Shown one piece after another: positions 34,938-43,885 of a DNA stretch of 64,000 nt (position 1 is its first letter; each line of letters begins with the position of its first letter). Source of the stretch: Flavobacterium pokkalii. Lineage in GTDB: Bacteria > Bacteroidota > Bacteroidia > Flavobacteriales > Flavobacteriaceae. The stretch lies in assembly GCF_014596575.1 (NCBI RefSeq), contig NZ_NASZ01000012.1, forward strand, positions 1 through 64,000, in the 5' to 3' direction. Position numbers and translations under genes: made by a program. A model generated the notes under the pieces. The model did not search any database and had not been told where the DNA came from. It saw only the letters and a program-made list of their open reading frames with translations.

Positions 34938-34997
34938 GTTGATAGTTTGTGGTTTATCGTTTTAGTTTGTTATTGCCATTTTAATTGTTATTGAAAA

Positions 34998-35909
34998 ATG
35001 AGTATTCAGGTCGAAAATATTTCAAAATCTTACCAAAAAACTTTGGCGGTTTCCGATATTTCTTTTGAAGTAAAGGAAGGGGAATTATTTGGACTCATTG
35101 GACCTGACGGAGCCGGAAAAACAACGCTTTTCAGAATTTTAACAACCGTTTTACTTGCCGACACCGGAAATGCAAGTGTTGCAGGATATGATGTGGTAAA
35201 AGATTATAAAGAAATCCGAAAAAACATTGGTTACATGCCCGGCAAATTCTCCCTGTATCAGGATTTAACCATTACCGAAAACCTCAACTTTTTCGCGACT
35301 ATTTTCGGAACAACACTCGAAGAAAACTACGATTTAATCAAAGAAATCTACATTCAGATTGAACCTTTCAAAGACCGGAGAGCAGGCGCCCTTTCAGGCG
35401 GAATGAAACAAAAACTGGCTTTATGTTGTGCTTTGATTCATAAACCAAAAGTTTTATTTCTGGACGAACCCACTACCGGAGTGGATCCGGTTTCCAGGAA
35501 AGAATTCTGGGAAATGCTGAAACGCCTGCAAAAAAAAGGAATCACCATTCTGGTTTCGACACCTTACATGGACGAAGCTGCTTTATGCGACCGGATTGCG
35601 CTTATTCAAAAAGGACAAATTTTAAAAATTGACAGTCCGCAAAACATTGTTTCCCATTACGACAAAACAATATACAAGGTCAGAACCAAAAACACACATC
35701 AGTTGATTTTGGATTTAAAAAAATACCCAAGTCATTACAGTGCTTTTGCCTTTGGCGAACATGTACATTATATTGACCAAAACAGCGATTTTAATCCAAC
35801 TGAATTAGAAAAATATCTCAAAGAACAGCTTCACAGCGAAATTGATATTGCTGTTGCCAAAACCAGCATCGAAGATGTTTTTATGGATTTTACTATGCTA
35901 AATCAATAA
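34998..35909 (+). CDS. ABC exporter ATPase (YbhF N-terminal-half-like)
   Basis: A 303-residue cytosolic ATPase. Walker A is GPDGAGKTT near residue 38, the signature is LSGGMKQKL, and Walker B is VLFLDEPTTGVDP. A C-terminal extension of about 75 residues follows the nucleotide-binding domain. Together with the next gene it corresponds to the two halves of the fused YbhF ATPase, here encoded separately. It likely energises the pair of ABC-2 permeases downstream. The 60-bp gap from the adaptor gene has no terminator. Confidence 0.92.
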   Translation: MSIQVENISKSYQKTLAVSDISFEVKEGELFGLIGPDGAGKTTLFRILTTVLLADTGNASVAGYDVVKDYKEIRKNIGYMPGKFSLYQDLTITENLNFFATIFGTTLEENYDLIKEIYIQIEPFKDRRAGALSGGMKQKLALCCALIHKPKVLFLDEPTTGVDPVSRKEFWEMLKRLQKKGITILVSTPYMDEAALCDRIALIQKGQILKIDSPQNIVSHYDKTIYKVRTKNTHQLILDLKKYPSHYSAFAFGEHVHYIDQNSDFNPTELEKYLKEQLHSEIDIAVAKTSIEDVFMDFTMLNQ

Positions 35910-35912
35910 ATT

Positions 35913-36647
35913 GTGAATCAGGAAAAAATCATATCGGTACAAAACCTCAGCAAGCAGTTTGGTCATTTTACGGCTGTAAACAACATTTCTTTTGATGTTT
36001 ACAAAGGCGAAATTTTTGGTTTTTTGGGTGCCAATGGCGCCGGTAAAACCACCGCAATAAAAATGCTTATCGGGATTTCCAAACCTACTTCGGGCGAATC
36101 TTTAGTGGCTGGTTTTGATGTGAAACACAATGCCGAAATGGTCAAAAAAAACATTGGCTACATGAGTCAGAAATTCTCCATGTATGACGATTTAACCATC
36201 AAAGAAAATATTACTTTTTTTGGAGGCATTTATGGTTTGAGTCGGAATAAAATCAAAGAAAAAACCGCTCAGTTAGTTAGCGAATTGGGACTTGAAAACG
36301 AAATAAACAAACTTGTGGGAGCGCTTCCACTGGGCTGGAAACAAAAACTTTCTTTCTCGGTGGCATTGTTGCACGAACCCAAAATAGTTTTTCTCGACGA
36401 ACCCACCGGCGGCGTAGATCCTATTACGCGAAGACAATTCTGGGAAATGATTTATGCACAGGCCGATAAAGGAACTACCATTTTTGTGACCACACATTAT
36501 ATGGACGAAGCCGAATATTGCGATCGCGTTTCGATAATGGTGGAAGGCAAAATCGAAGCTTTAGATACTCCCAAAAATTTAAAACAACAATATAACGTAA
36601 CTTCTATGAACGAAGTTTTTTTGCAATTGGCACGAAATATCGAATAA
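35913..36647 (+). CDS. ABC exporter ATPase (YbhF C-terminal-half-like)
   Basis: A 244-residue ATPase starting with GTG, 3 bp after the previous ATPase stops. Walker A is GANGAGKTT and Walker B VFLDEPTGGVDP. The signature is altered: LPLGWKQKL in place of LSGGQ. I recall the same LPLG variant in the second half of YbhF. The asymmetric pair implies a heterodimer with one degenerate ATP site. The permease gene begins 2 bp after its stop. Confidence 0.92.
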   Translation: MNQEKIISVQNLSKQFGHFTAVNNISFDVYKGEIFGFLGANGAGKTTAIKMLIGISKPTSGESLVAGFDVKHNAEMVKKNIGYMSQKFSMYDDLTIKENITFFGGIYGLSRNKIKEKTAQLVSELGLENEINKLVGALPLGWKQKLSFSVALLHEPKIVFLDEPTGGVDPITRRQFWEMIYAQADKGTTIFVTTHYMDEAEYCDRVSIMVEGKIEALDTPKNLKQQYNVTSMNEVFLQLARNIE

Positions 36648-36649
36648 TT

Positions 36650-37756
36650 ATGAAAAGATTTTTGGGTTTTATACAAAAAGAATTTTACCATATTTTCAGA
36701 GATAAACGCTCGATGTTTATTCTTTTTGGAATGCCTATTGCTCAAATTATGCTCTTTGGTTTTGCCATTACCAATGAAATCAACAATGTAAAAATTGCCA
36801 TTTTAGACAAATCAAAAGACAAAGAAACCGAGAAAATCATCAACAAAATAAGTGCTTCCAAATATTTCCATATCGAACAACAAATAAGCAGCGAAAACCA
36901 AATCAAAGCTATTTTTGAAAAAGGAAAAATCAAAGCCGTACTACTTTTTGAAAATCATTTTATCAAAAATCTGCACGCGCAAAAACAGGCAAAAGTTCAA
37001 ATTATTACCGATGCCACCGACCCGAATACCGCCAATACCATTACGAATTACATTAATGCTATTTTGCAAAATCACATTCAGGGAAACAATAAAATCAAAA
37101 CCGAAAATTACCAAATTGACACACAAACCCAACTGTATTACAATCCGGAACTCAAAGGCGTTTTTACCTTTGTTCCAGGCGTAATGACAGTTATTTTGAT
37201 GCTGGTTTCGGCTATGATGACTTCTATTTCCATCACCAGAGAAAAAGAACTCGGTACGATGGAAGTTTTACTCGTGTCGCCATTAAATCCGTTACAGGTA
37301 ATTTTAGGTAAAGTATTTCCGTATATTTTTCTCTCCATCATCAATGCTACTGTCATTGTTATTTTGGGCGTTTTTGTTTTTGGAATGCCGATTCAGGGTA
37401 GTGTTTTTTTGTTAGCTTTTGAAAGTATTTTATTTATCATCACGGCTTTGTCACTTGGAATTCTCATTTCTACCGTTGCCCAATCGCAACAAACCGCCAT
37501 GATGCTATCGCTAATGGGACTCATGTTGCCTATTATTATCTTGTCGGGATTTATTTTCCCCATTTCGAGCATGCCATTGCCATTGCAAATTATCAGTAAT
37601 ATTATCCCTGCCAAATGGTTTATCATTATTATTAAAGCCATTATGCTTAAAGGCGCGGGTATTGCAATTATTTGGAAAGAAACTTTAATTCTGATTGGAA
37701 TGACTTTGTTTTTTATTCTTTTGAGTATCAAAAACTATAAAATCAGATTGGAATAA
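36650..37756 (+). CDS. ABC-2 type permease (YbhS/YbhR-like)
   Basis: A 368-residue inner-membrane permease. One N-terminal helix (RSMFILFGMPIAQIMLFGFA) is followed by a large periplasmic domain (about 45-170) and then five hydrophobic helices. The EKELGTMEVLLVSPLNP motif between helices is the ABC-2 coupling signature. It is paired with a paralog directly downstream, and together they match YbhS/YbhR. The transported compound is unknown; related systems export drugs, cationic compounds or lipids. Confidence 0.9.
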   Translation: MKRFLGFIQKEFYHIFRDKRSMFILFGMPIAQIMLFGFAITNEINNVKIAILDKSKDKETEKIINKISASKYFHIEQQISSENQIKAIFEKGKIKAVLLFENHFIKNLHAQKQAKVQIITDATDPNTANTITNYINAILQNHIQGNNKIKTENYQIDTQTQLYYNPELKGVFTFVPGVMTVILMLVSAMMTSISITREKELGTMEVLLVSPLNPLQVILGKVFPYIFLSIINATVIVILGVFVFGMPIQGSVFLLAFESILFIITALSLGILISTVAQSQQTAMMLSLMGLMLPIIILSGFIFPISSMPLPLQIISNIIPAKWFIIIIKAIMLKGAGIAIIWKETLILIGMTLFFILLSIKNYKIRLE

Positions 37757-37773
37757 TTTTAAGACTGACGATT

Positions 37774-38898
37774 TTGAAAACAATATTATTCATCATACAA
37801 AAAGAATTCAGACAGATTTTCAGGAACAAAACCATGTTGCCAATCCTTTTTGTCATGCCTTTTATGCAACTCCTTATTTTATCCAGTGCGGCTAGTTTTG
37901 AGGTCAAAAACATTCGGTTTTCATACATTGACAACGATCGTTCTACAGCTTCCAGAGAATTAATTTCAAAATTTCAGGCATCGGATTATTTCATTGGCTT
38001 TGAAAATTTCTCTTCGAAAAAAGAAGCGAATCTGCAAATGCAAAAAGGAAAAACCGATGTGATTTTGGAAATTCCGAATCATTTTGAGCGTAATCTTTTA
38101 AAAGATACAAAGACAAATTTATCCATCAGCATCAACGCGATTGACGGAGCCGCCGCCGGTGTTGAAAATGTATATATTTCGCAAATTATCAATAGCTTTA
38201 ATCAAAAAATACGAAGTGAGCTTTTTCAATATCAAGATGCAAACTTTGTTCCTTCGGAAAATATTATCAGCATTCCTTCCTTTTGGTACAACAATACGCT
38301 GAACTATAAAACCCTGATGGTTCCGGGAATTTTGGTTTTACTGGTAACAATGATTACTTTATTTCTTTCTTCGATGAATATTGTTCGGGAAAAAGAAATC
38401 GGCACTTTGGAACAAATTAATGTTACTCCAATTCAAAAACACCAATTCATCATTGGTAAATTATTTCCGTTTTGGATATTGGGTTTACTAATCTTGACTA
38501 TTGGTTTAGCTATTGCTAAAATTGTTTTCGATATTCCTATTTTGGGCAATGTAGGACTAATTTATTTCTTTACTTCTGTTTATTTGTTGGTGGTACTTGG
38601 CATTGGCTTGTTTATTTCTAATTACACTGAAACCCAACAACAGGCCATGTTTATTGCCTGGTTTTTCATGGTTATTTTCATCCTGATGAGTGGTTTATTT
38701 ACCCCTATTGAAAGTATGCCGGACTGGGCTCAAAAAATCACCTTATTTAATCCAATACGTTATTTTGTTGAAATCATCCGAATGGTAATGCTTAAAGGAG
38801 CCCGGCTTTCGGATATTACCGAGCCCTTTTGTATCATTGCATTTTATGCGGTTGTAATTAATTTTTTAGCGATATGGAGTTACAAAAAAACCAATTAA
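37774..38898 (+). CDS. ABC-2 type permease (YbhR/YbhS-like), second subunit
   Basis: A 374-residue paralog of the preceding permease with the same layout: N-terminal helix at MLPILFVMPFMQLLILSSAA, periplasmic domain, and EKEIGTLEQINVTPIQK before the last helices. It appears to use a TTG start at 37774, since no ATG gives the family N-terminus MKTILFIIQKEF. Its last 4 bp overlap the convergent histidine kinase gene. It closes the TetR-TolC-HlyD-ABC-ABC-permease-permease operon. Confidence 0.88.
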   Translation: MKTILFIIQKEFRQIFRNKTMLPILFVMPFMQLLILSSAASFEVKNIRFSYIDNDRSTASRELISKFQASDYFIGFENFSSKKEANLQMQKGKTDVILEIPNHFERNLLKDTKTNLSISINAIDGAAAGVENVYISQIINSFNQKIRSELFQYQDANFVPSENIISIPSFWYNNTLNYKTLMVPGILVLLVTMITLFLSSMNIVREKEIGTLEQINVTPIQKHQFIIGKLFPFWILGLLILTIGLAIAKIVFDIPILGNVGLIYFFTSVYLLVVLGIGLFISNYTETQQQAMFIAWFFMVIFILMSGLFTPIESMPDWAQKITLFNPIRYFVEIIRMVMLKGARLSDITEPFCIIAFYAVVINFLAIWSYKKTN

Positions 38899-41800
38899 TC
38901 GGTAAGCCATTTTATCATAATCGACTCTAAATCATCAACACTAATCGGCTTAGTGATATAATCATTCATCCCGGATTTTAAGCATTCTTCTTTTTCTTCG
39001 ACAAAAATTCCCGCGGTTAAAGCTATAATTGGAGTCAAACTTCCCTGTTCTATTTTTCGAATTTCATAAGTCGCTTCAAAACCATTTTTGTTCGGCATTT
39101 GAATGTCCATCAAAATAATATCCGGCTGTTCTTTTTTATACTGCACCACGGCTTCATCTCCGTCGGTGGCTTCAACAATGAGACTATCCGGAATTATTTT
39201 TTTTACCAAAGTTTTGGCTAACAACATATTGATGGCATTATCTTCTACAATCAGTACTTTTTTAGCTCCTAAACTATTTTTCATCACTGCTTTTTCATTC
39301 ATTTTTAATGGAGAAAGATGTTGGTTTTGAGATTTCTTCAAATCAATTGCAAAATAAAATTTACTCCCCTGACCGTAAGTACTTTCTAATTCTAATTTGG
39401 AGTCCATCAATGCCAAAAGCTTATTGGAAATGGCTAATCCGAGCCCGGTTCCTCCAAACTGACGACTCGTAGAGGTATCTTCCTGAACAAATGAATGAAA
39501 TATTTTTATCTGATTTTGCTCTTTAATTCCTATTCCGGTATCTTTTACCGAAAAAGTAAGAGACACAAAATCTTCTTCAGACGAAGAAACCGCCTGAACA
39601 TTTAACTCTACTTTTCCTCTTTGAGTAAACTTAATCGCGTTTCCTACCAAATTGATAATAATTTGTTTCAGTCGCAACGGATCGGCAAAAAGGAATTGTG
39701 GCACATTAGTATCGATATGCAATTCTAAACCAATTTGCTTTTGACTTGCCTGGTATTTAAACAGAGAAATCACCTGATTGATTAAGGCAAAAAGATCAAT
39801 CTCCTCAATTTTCAAATCTAATTTTCCGGCTTCAATTTTGGAAAAATCCAAAATATCATTTACAATATCCATCAGTGTTGCCGCTGATTCATTAATAGTA
39901 CGGGTATATTCCTCCTGTTTTCTATCTAATTGAGACTCCATCAACAACGACGTAAAACCGATAATCCCATTTAAAGGTGTTCTGATTTCATGACTCATAT
40001 TGGCCAGAAATTCGGTTTTAGATTTATTAGCAGTTTCGGCAATTTCCTTCGATTTTTGAATTTCAAGATTCATTTCTTTTTGCTCAGAAACATCAATAAA
40101 ACTAATCACTACTTCCTGAATATTTCCCTGATTGTCCAGCATCGGAAATCCACTGACCAAAACCCAAACAACCGTTTCATCTGATTTTCTTTCAATACCT
40201 AAAGGAAAATTCTTAAGTGGTTTTTTAGTCTGAATAATTTGATTTACAGGATAATCCTCTTTTTTCATAGGAGTAAAATCCTCATTAACAAAATTCCATT
40301 TCAAGCTGTCTGATTTACTCGAAATCAATTTTTCCGCGCTATAACCTAACAATTTAGCCGATTGGCTATTGCACATCATAATAGTTCCTGCTGCATCATG
40401 AACCACAATTCCGGCTTCCAGATTATCGAGTAATCCGCGGTATCTTTCTTTATTTCTATGTAAATCTTCTTCGGTTTTCTTTTGTTCGGTAATATTTCTG
40501 GAAATTACAATAAAATGACTTTCGAAAGCTTGTCCTTCTTTCATTGGGGCAATTGATAATTCAAACCAATGTTCTTCTCCATCGGGAAAAATCAAACTGT
40601 ATTGCTTTCCTCTTGAAATTCCTTTATTATTAGCTTCTTTTAATGCCAAAAGACAAACCGATGCTGCTTCGGGAGGTAAAACTTCCACTAAATTTTTCCC
40701 TATAAATACCGAAGGCGGCACTAATAACAAATCATTATCCGACGAATGATAATTAAAAATTTTCCCTGACAAATCAATCTCAAACATCATATCTGGAATG
40801 GCTTCAATAATGGCCTCCATCTTTTTATTGGTTTGAACAAATTTGTCTTCGGCCCGTTTTCTTTCGGTAATATCAGTAATGGTTCCCACAAACCCAACAA
40901 TTTGATTCTCAGAATTGGTTTCAGGAGTTGCCTGACCAATTACCCAAACCACACTGCCATCCTCTTTAACAAAACGGTATTCCAAGATAGATCGAATTCT
41001 TTTATTGATTACTTTTCCCCATTCTTCATAAAATTTCACGCGATCATCCGGATGAATTGCAAAATACCAGCCATTCCCCAGAGACTCATTAAAATCAAGC
41101 CCTACAATTTCAGTCCAACGCTGATTAACATAGGTTGTTGCTCCGGTTAAATCGGTTCTGAAAATCCCCACCGGAGAGACTTCCGTTAAGGTATGAAATC
41201 TTTTTTCACTATCGGCAACGGCTTCTTCTGCCTGTTTTCTTCGCGCTTCTTTTTCGAATAATTCCAACGCAAAAGTCACATCGGCGGTTGCTTTTTTCAA
41301 TAAACCGATTTCTTCTTCATCAAAATAATTTTTCTCGGCGGCATAAATCACAAAAACACCTACTGTTATATCAAATTTCTTAATGGGAATAGCCATCAAC
41401 GACTGAAAACCTCTTTTTAAAGCTTCCGCTCTCCAGGGTTCCATAATCGGATCGTCGGCAATAGCATTACAAATGTAATAACGTTGCTGCCGCAGTGCTG
41501 TTGCTGCCGGTCCTCTTCCTCCTTTTTGATCCAGTTGTAAACTAACTGTCCTTAAAATATTCAAATAACCATTGTCTTCCCCGGCAAAACTTACCGGACT
41601 GACTGAATTAGTAGTAAAATCTATAGTCCCAATCCAGGCCATTTTGAATTTACCTTCAACAACCGCAGCGGAACAAACTTCGCTAAAAAGCTGATTTTGA
41701 TTTTGAGAACGAACAATAATCTGATTAATTCTGCTTATAAAAAGATACAAGCGTTTAGCACGCTTCATTTTTTGTTCGGCCTGTATTCGTGAAGTAATAT

Positions 41801-42263
41801 CGGTAATCATACCATGAATACTGATACTTCCATCTTTATTTATAGCCGGAACAGCATTGATTTCATGCCAAACACAGCCTTTTTCGGGATGAAAATAGCG
41901 GTATTCTAATTGTACCGGTGTCAAACTATTTAGTGTATGACGAAGATTATTTACAAGAGTCAAACGATCATCTGAATGAATATGATCCAAAATCTCAGTA
42001 GTATCTTTCAATTCTTTTAAATTCAAGCCAAAAATAGCATCATCCTGATTATTAATGTAAGGAAAATAAAAATCGCCTTTAGCATTAATAGTCAGAGAAT
42101 AAATTAAAACGGAAGAAGTTTGAGTAGTGTTTCTTATTTCATTTAAAAAATCATTTTTGGTATCTAAATCTTTTTGTAATACTTCTATTTGTTGCTCCTG
42201 TTCTTTTATCTTAGTGACTAAATCCCGATAATCGAGATTTGATTCATCCTTATACTCACTCAT
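38895..42263 (-). CDS. Hybrid sensor histidine kinase with multiple PAS domains, GAF, kinase and receiver
   Basis: A 1122-residue soluble hybrid kinase. A short coiled coil (about 10-45) is followed by a PAS domain, a GAF domain about 175-335 (FKMAWIGTIDFTTNSVSP) and three more PAS domains up to about 735. The HisKA phospho-acceptor lies in FLANMSHEIRTPLNGIIGF near 770, and the ATPase domain has NLVGNAIKFT and FGGTGLGLAI. The C-terminal receiver (about 1000-1120) has the acceptor Asp in IILMDIQMPNKNG and Lys in DYITKPI. No membrane segment is seen, so it senses cytosolic cues. The frame opens with TTG, but the ATG at 42263 is preferred. No partner regulator lies adjacent. Confidence 0.93.
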   Translation of the reverse strand: MSEYKDESNLDYRDLVTKIKEQEQQIEVLQKDLDTKNDFLNEIRNTTQTSSVLIYSLTINAKGDFYFPYINNQDDAIFGLNLKELKDTTEILDHIHSDDRLTLVNNLRHTLNSLTPVQLEYRYFHPEKGCVWHEINAVPAINKDGSISIHGMITDITSRIQAEQKMKRAKRLYLFISRINQIIVRSQNQNQLFSEVCSAAVVEGKFKMAWIGTIDFTTNSVSPVSFAGEDNGYLNILRTVSLQLDQKGGRGPAATALRQQRYYICNAIADDPIMEPWRAEALKRGFQSLMAIPIKKFDITVGVFVIYAAEKNYFDEEEIGLLKKATADVTFALELFEKEARRKQAEEAVADSEKRFHTLTEVSPVGIFRTDLTGATTYVNQRWTEIVGLDFNESLGNGWYFAIHPDDRVKFYEEWGKVINKRIRSILEYRFVKEDGSVVWVIGQATPETNSENQIVGFVGTITDITERKRAEDKFVQTNKKMEAIIEAIPDMMFEIDLSGKIFNYHSSDNDLLLVPPSVFIGKNLVEVLPPEAASVCLLALKEANNKGISRGKQYSLIFPDGEEHWFELSIAPMKEGQAFESHFIVISRNITEQKKTEEDLHRNKERYRGLLDNLEAGIVVHDAAGTIMMCNSQSAKLLGYSAEKLISSKSDSLKWNFVNEDFTPMKKEDYPVNQIIQTKKPLKNFPLGIERKSDETVVWVLVSGFPMLDNQGNIQEVVISFIDVSEQKEMNLEIQKSKEIAETANKSKTEFLANMSHEIRTPLNGIIGFTSLLMESQLDRKQEEYTRTINESAATLMDIVNDILDFSKIEAGKLDLKIEEIDLFALINQVISLFKYQASQKQIGLELHIDTNVPQFLFADPLRLKQIIINLVGNAIKFTQRGKVELNVQAVSSSEEDFVSLTFSVKDTGIGIKEQNQIKIFHSFVQEDTSTSRQFGGTGLGLAISNKLLALMDSKLELESTYGQGSKFYFAIDLKKSQNQHLSPLKMNEKAVMKNSLGAKKVLIVEDNAINMLLAKTLVKKIIPDSLIVEATDGDEAVVQYKKEQPDIILMDIQMPNKNGFEATYEIRKIEQGSLTPIIALTAGIFVEEKEECLKSGMNDYITKPISVDDLESIMIKWLTD

Positions 42264-42630
42264 AAGCCCCAATTTTTATGATATTAAATATACCGAATTT
42301 CTTTCAAATATTTTATACTAATTTTAACAAAAATAAGCCCTTAAATCAGGATGCTTTTTATGAATACTGTTGCTAATTTGTTCATACTCTAAATAATCTT
42401 CAAATTAGCCAAAATTAAAAAAACTCAATTTTACACTTCTTTAATCGATACAATAATACAAATTAATAACAACAGCGCTTATTTATTAAAACAAATGTAA
42501 AAAAAACAACTTTAACTTTTCAACTATCGAGTATTCGTTAACAATTAGAATACACATCAAAAACAGCTTTCCTATCTTTGTGATTGAAGCAAACATCTTT
42601 TAAATTTAACACTAAAAAACTGAATTTATC
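42264..42630. other. Divergent intergenic region with promoter for the second Crp/Fnr gene
   Basis: 367 bp of AT-rich DNA between the hybrid kinase (-) and Crp/Fnr (+) genes. A perfect -7 box TATCTTTG lies at 42573-42580 on the plus strand, 51 bp before the downstream start codon. A near-consensus TATATTTA lies on the minus strand at 42292..42285, before the kinase. No gene or repeat is seen. Confidence 0.6.
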
Positions 42631-43206
42631 ATGCATGAAGTTTTAAAAAAACATATCTGTAAATTCACTTTAATCAGCGATGAAGATTTCAATGCAATGA
42701 AGCATTATTTCAAAATAATTAAAGTGAATAAAAAAGAGAATCTGCTTTTGGAAGGCAACATCTGTAAACAACATTTTTTTGTATCAAAAGGTTGCTTGAG
42801 AAAATTTTTCATCAATGATAAAGGAGTCGAACAAACCACCGAATTTGCTATTGAAAATTGGTGGATTACAGATAATATAGCTTTCGAACACGGATTAGCT
42901 ACTTCGTTTTACATCCAAGCCGTAGAAAACTCGGAAATTTTGGTTTTAGACCGTAATGCTCAGGAAAAATTACTCGAACAATTCCCTAAAATGGAACGTT
43001 ATTTCAGATTTATCTATCAACGCGCTTATGCTGCTTCGCAAATGAGAATAAAATATTTATATGACTTTACGAAAGAAGAATTTTACGAGCATCTTTGTAA
43101 AAATCACCCCGAATTTGTCCAGCGTATCCCTCAATATCTGATAGCTTCATTCCTCGGTTTTTCACCGGAATATTTAAGCGAAATCAGAAAAAAGAAGCGT
43201 TCTTAA
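42631..43206 (+). CDS. Crp/Fnr-family transcription regulator, atypical C-terminus
   Basis: A 191-residue protein with a cyclic-nucleotide-binding-like domain at about 15-115 (NKKENLLLEGNICKQHFFVSKG, RKFFINDKGVEQTTEF) and the dimerisation helix around 125-150. The C-terminal helix-turn-helix is short (VQRIPQYLIASFLGFSPEYLSEIRKK). This type is very common in Bacteroidetes and usually controls adjacent genes for small-molecule or oxidative stress. It precedes an AhpD-like gene by 67 bp on the same strand. The ligand is unknown; the standard cAMP-binding arginine motif is not apparent. Confidence 0.88.
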   Translation: MHEVLKKHICKFTLISDEDFNAMKHYFKIIKVNKKENLLLEGNICKQHFFVSKGCLRKFFINDKGVEQTTEFAIENWWITDNIAFEHGLATSFYIQAVENSEILVLDRNAQEKLLEQFPKMERYFRFIYQRAYAASQMRIKYLYDFTKEEFYEHLCKNHPEFVQRIPQYLIASFLGFSPEYLSEIRKKKRS

Positions 43207-43273
43207 ACCAGTTTAAGTTTTTACTGTTTCTTAATGCTGAACTTTGCTTTGTTCAAAATATAAAACAACAATT

Positions 43274-43708
43274 ATGCGAGTAAACATTAACGAAACAGAA
43301 CCACAAGCTTTCAAAGCAATGTATGCTTTAGAAGGTTATTTAGCTACAACACAATTGTCTAAAATCCAGAAAGAACTCATTAAAATTCGTACTTCTCAAA
43401 TCAATGGATGCGCTTTTTGTATAGACATGCACACTAAAGACGCGCTTAAATACGGAGAAACCACCCAACGCATTTTTCTTTTAAACGCCTGGCGTGAAAC
43501 CCAGTTATTCACAGAAGAAGAAAAAGTAATTCTGGCTATTACAGAAGAAATCACCTTAATTACTAACAAAGGTTTATCTGAAGAAACCTATGCAAAAGCG
43601 GAACAATTTTTCGATCAAAAGCAAATTGCTCAAATTATCATGGCGGTGATTACCATCAATGCCTGGAACAGAATTGCCATCAGTACGCATTTAGAACCCG
43701 CTTCTTAA
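43274..43708 (+). CDS. AhpD-like carboxymuconolactone decarboxylase family protein
   Basis: A 144-residue all-helical protein. The redox motif CAFCIDMHTKDA near residue 47 matches the CxxC-x3-H core of alkylhydroperoxidase AhpD and its relatives, which act as peroxidase partners or on peroxides directly. The start at 43274 (MRVNINETEP) is the family N-terminus; the frame extends 10 codons upstream. It follows the Crp/Fnr gene and is followed by a hairpin terminator, so the pair is probably a small stress-response unit. The physiological substrate is unknown. Confidence 0.88.
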   Translation: MRVNINETEPQAFKAMYALEGYLATTQLSKIQKELIKIRTSQINGCAFCIDMHTKDALKYGETTQRIFLLNAWRETQLFTEEEKVILAITEEITLITNKGLSEETYAKAEQFFDQKQIAQIIMAVITINAWNRIAISTHLEPAS

Positions 43709-43729
43709 ATTAAATTACAAACCCAAAAA

Positions 43730-43761
43730 ACACCCTGCTTAGAATAATTTAGGCAGGGTGT
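43730..43761 (+). terminator. Terminator after the AhpD-like gene
   Basis: ACACCCTGC (43730-43738) pairs with GCAGGGTGT (43753-43761), followed by CTGGTTTTA. The T-tract is weak. Confidence 0.7.
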
Positions 43762-43800
43762 CTGGTTTTATAACAGGATACTTTTAGAAAAATGCTTTTA

Positions 43801-43824
43801 TATTTTTGTGTTTTTCCACAAAAA
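43801..43824 (+). promoter_or_regulatory. Promoter with overlapping inverted repeat before the GH28 gene
   Basis: A -7 box TATTTTTG (43801-43808) overlaps TTTTTGTG-N6-CACAAAAA (43803-43824). The inverted repeat covers the expected transcription start near 43815, so it may be an operator. No regulator gene is adjacent, and the repeat does not match the AraR candidate motif. Confidence 0.45.
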
Positions 43825-43885
43825 ACGGAATTAGAATTGAACAGCAACCATTTTATTCACAGCATAATTAACCTAAAACTCCCGG

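Noticed and set aside
37393..37731. A 112-codon minus-strand frame inside the ABC-2 permease gene
   Set aside because: Hydrophobic codons read in antisense give a pseudo-membrane protein. The permease on the plus strand is clearly the real gene.
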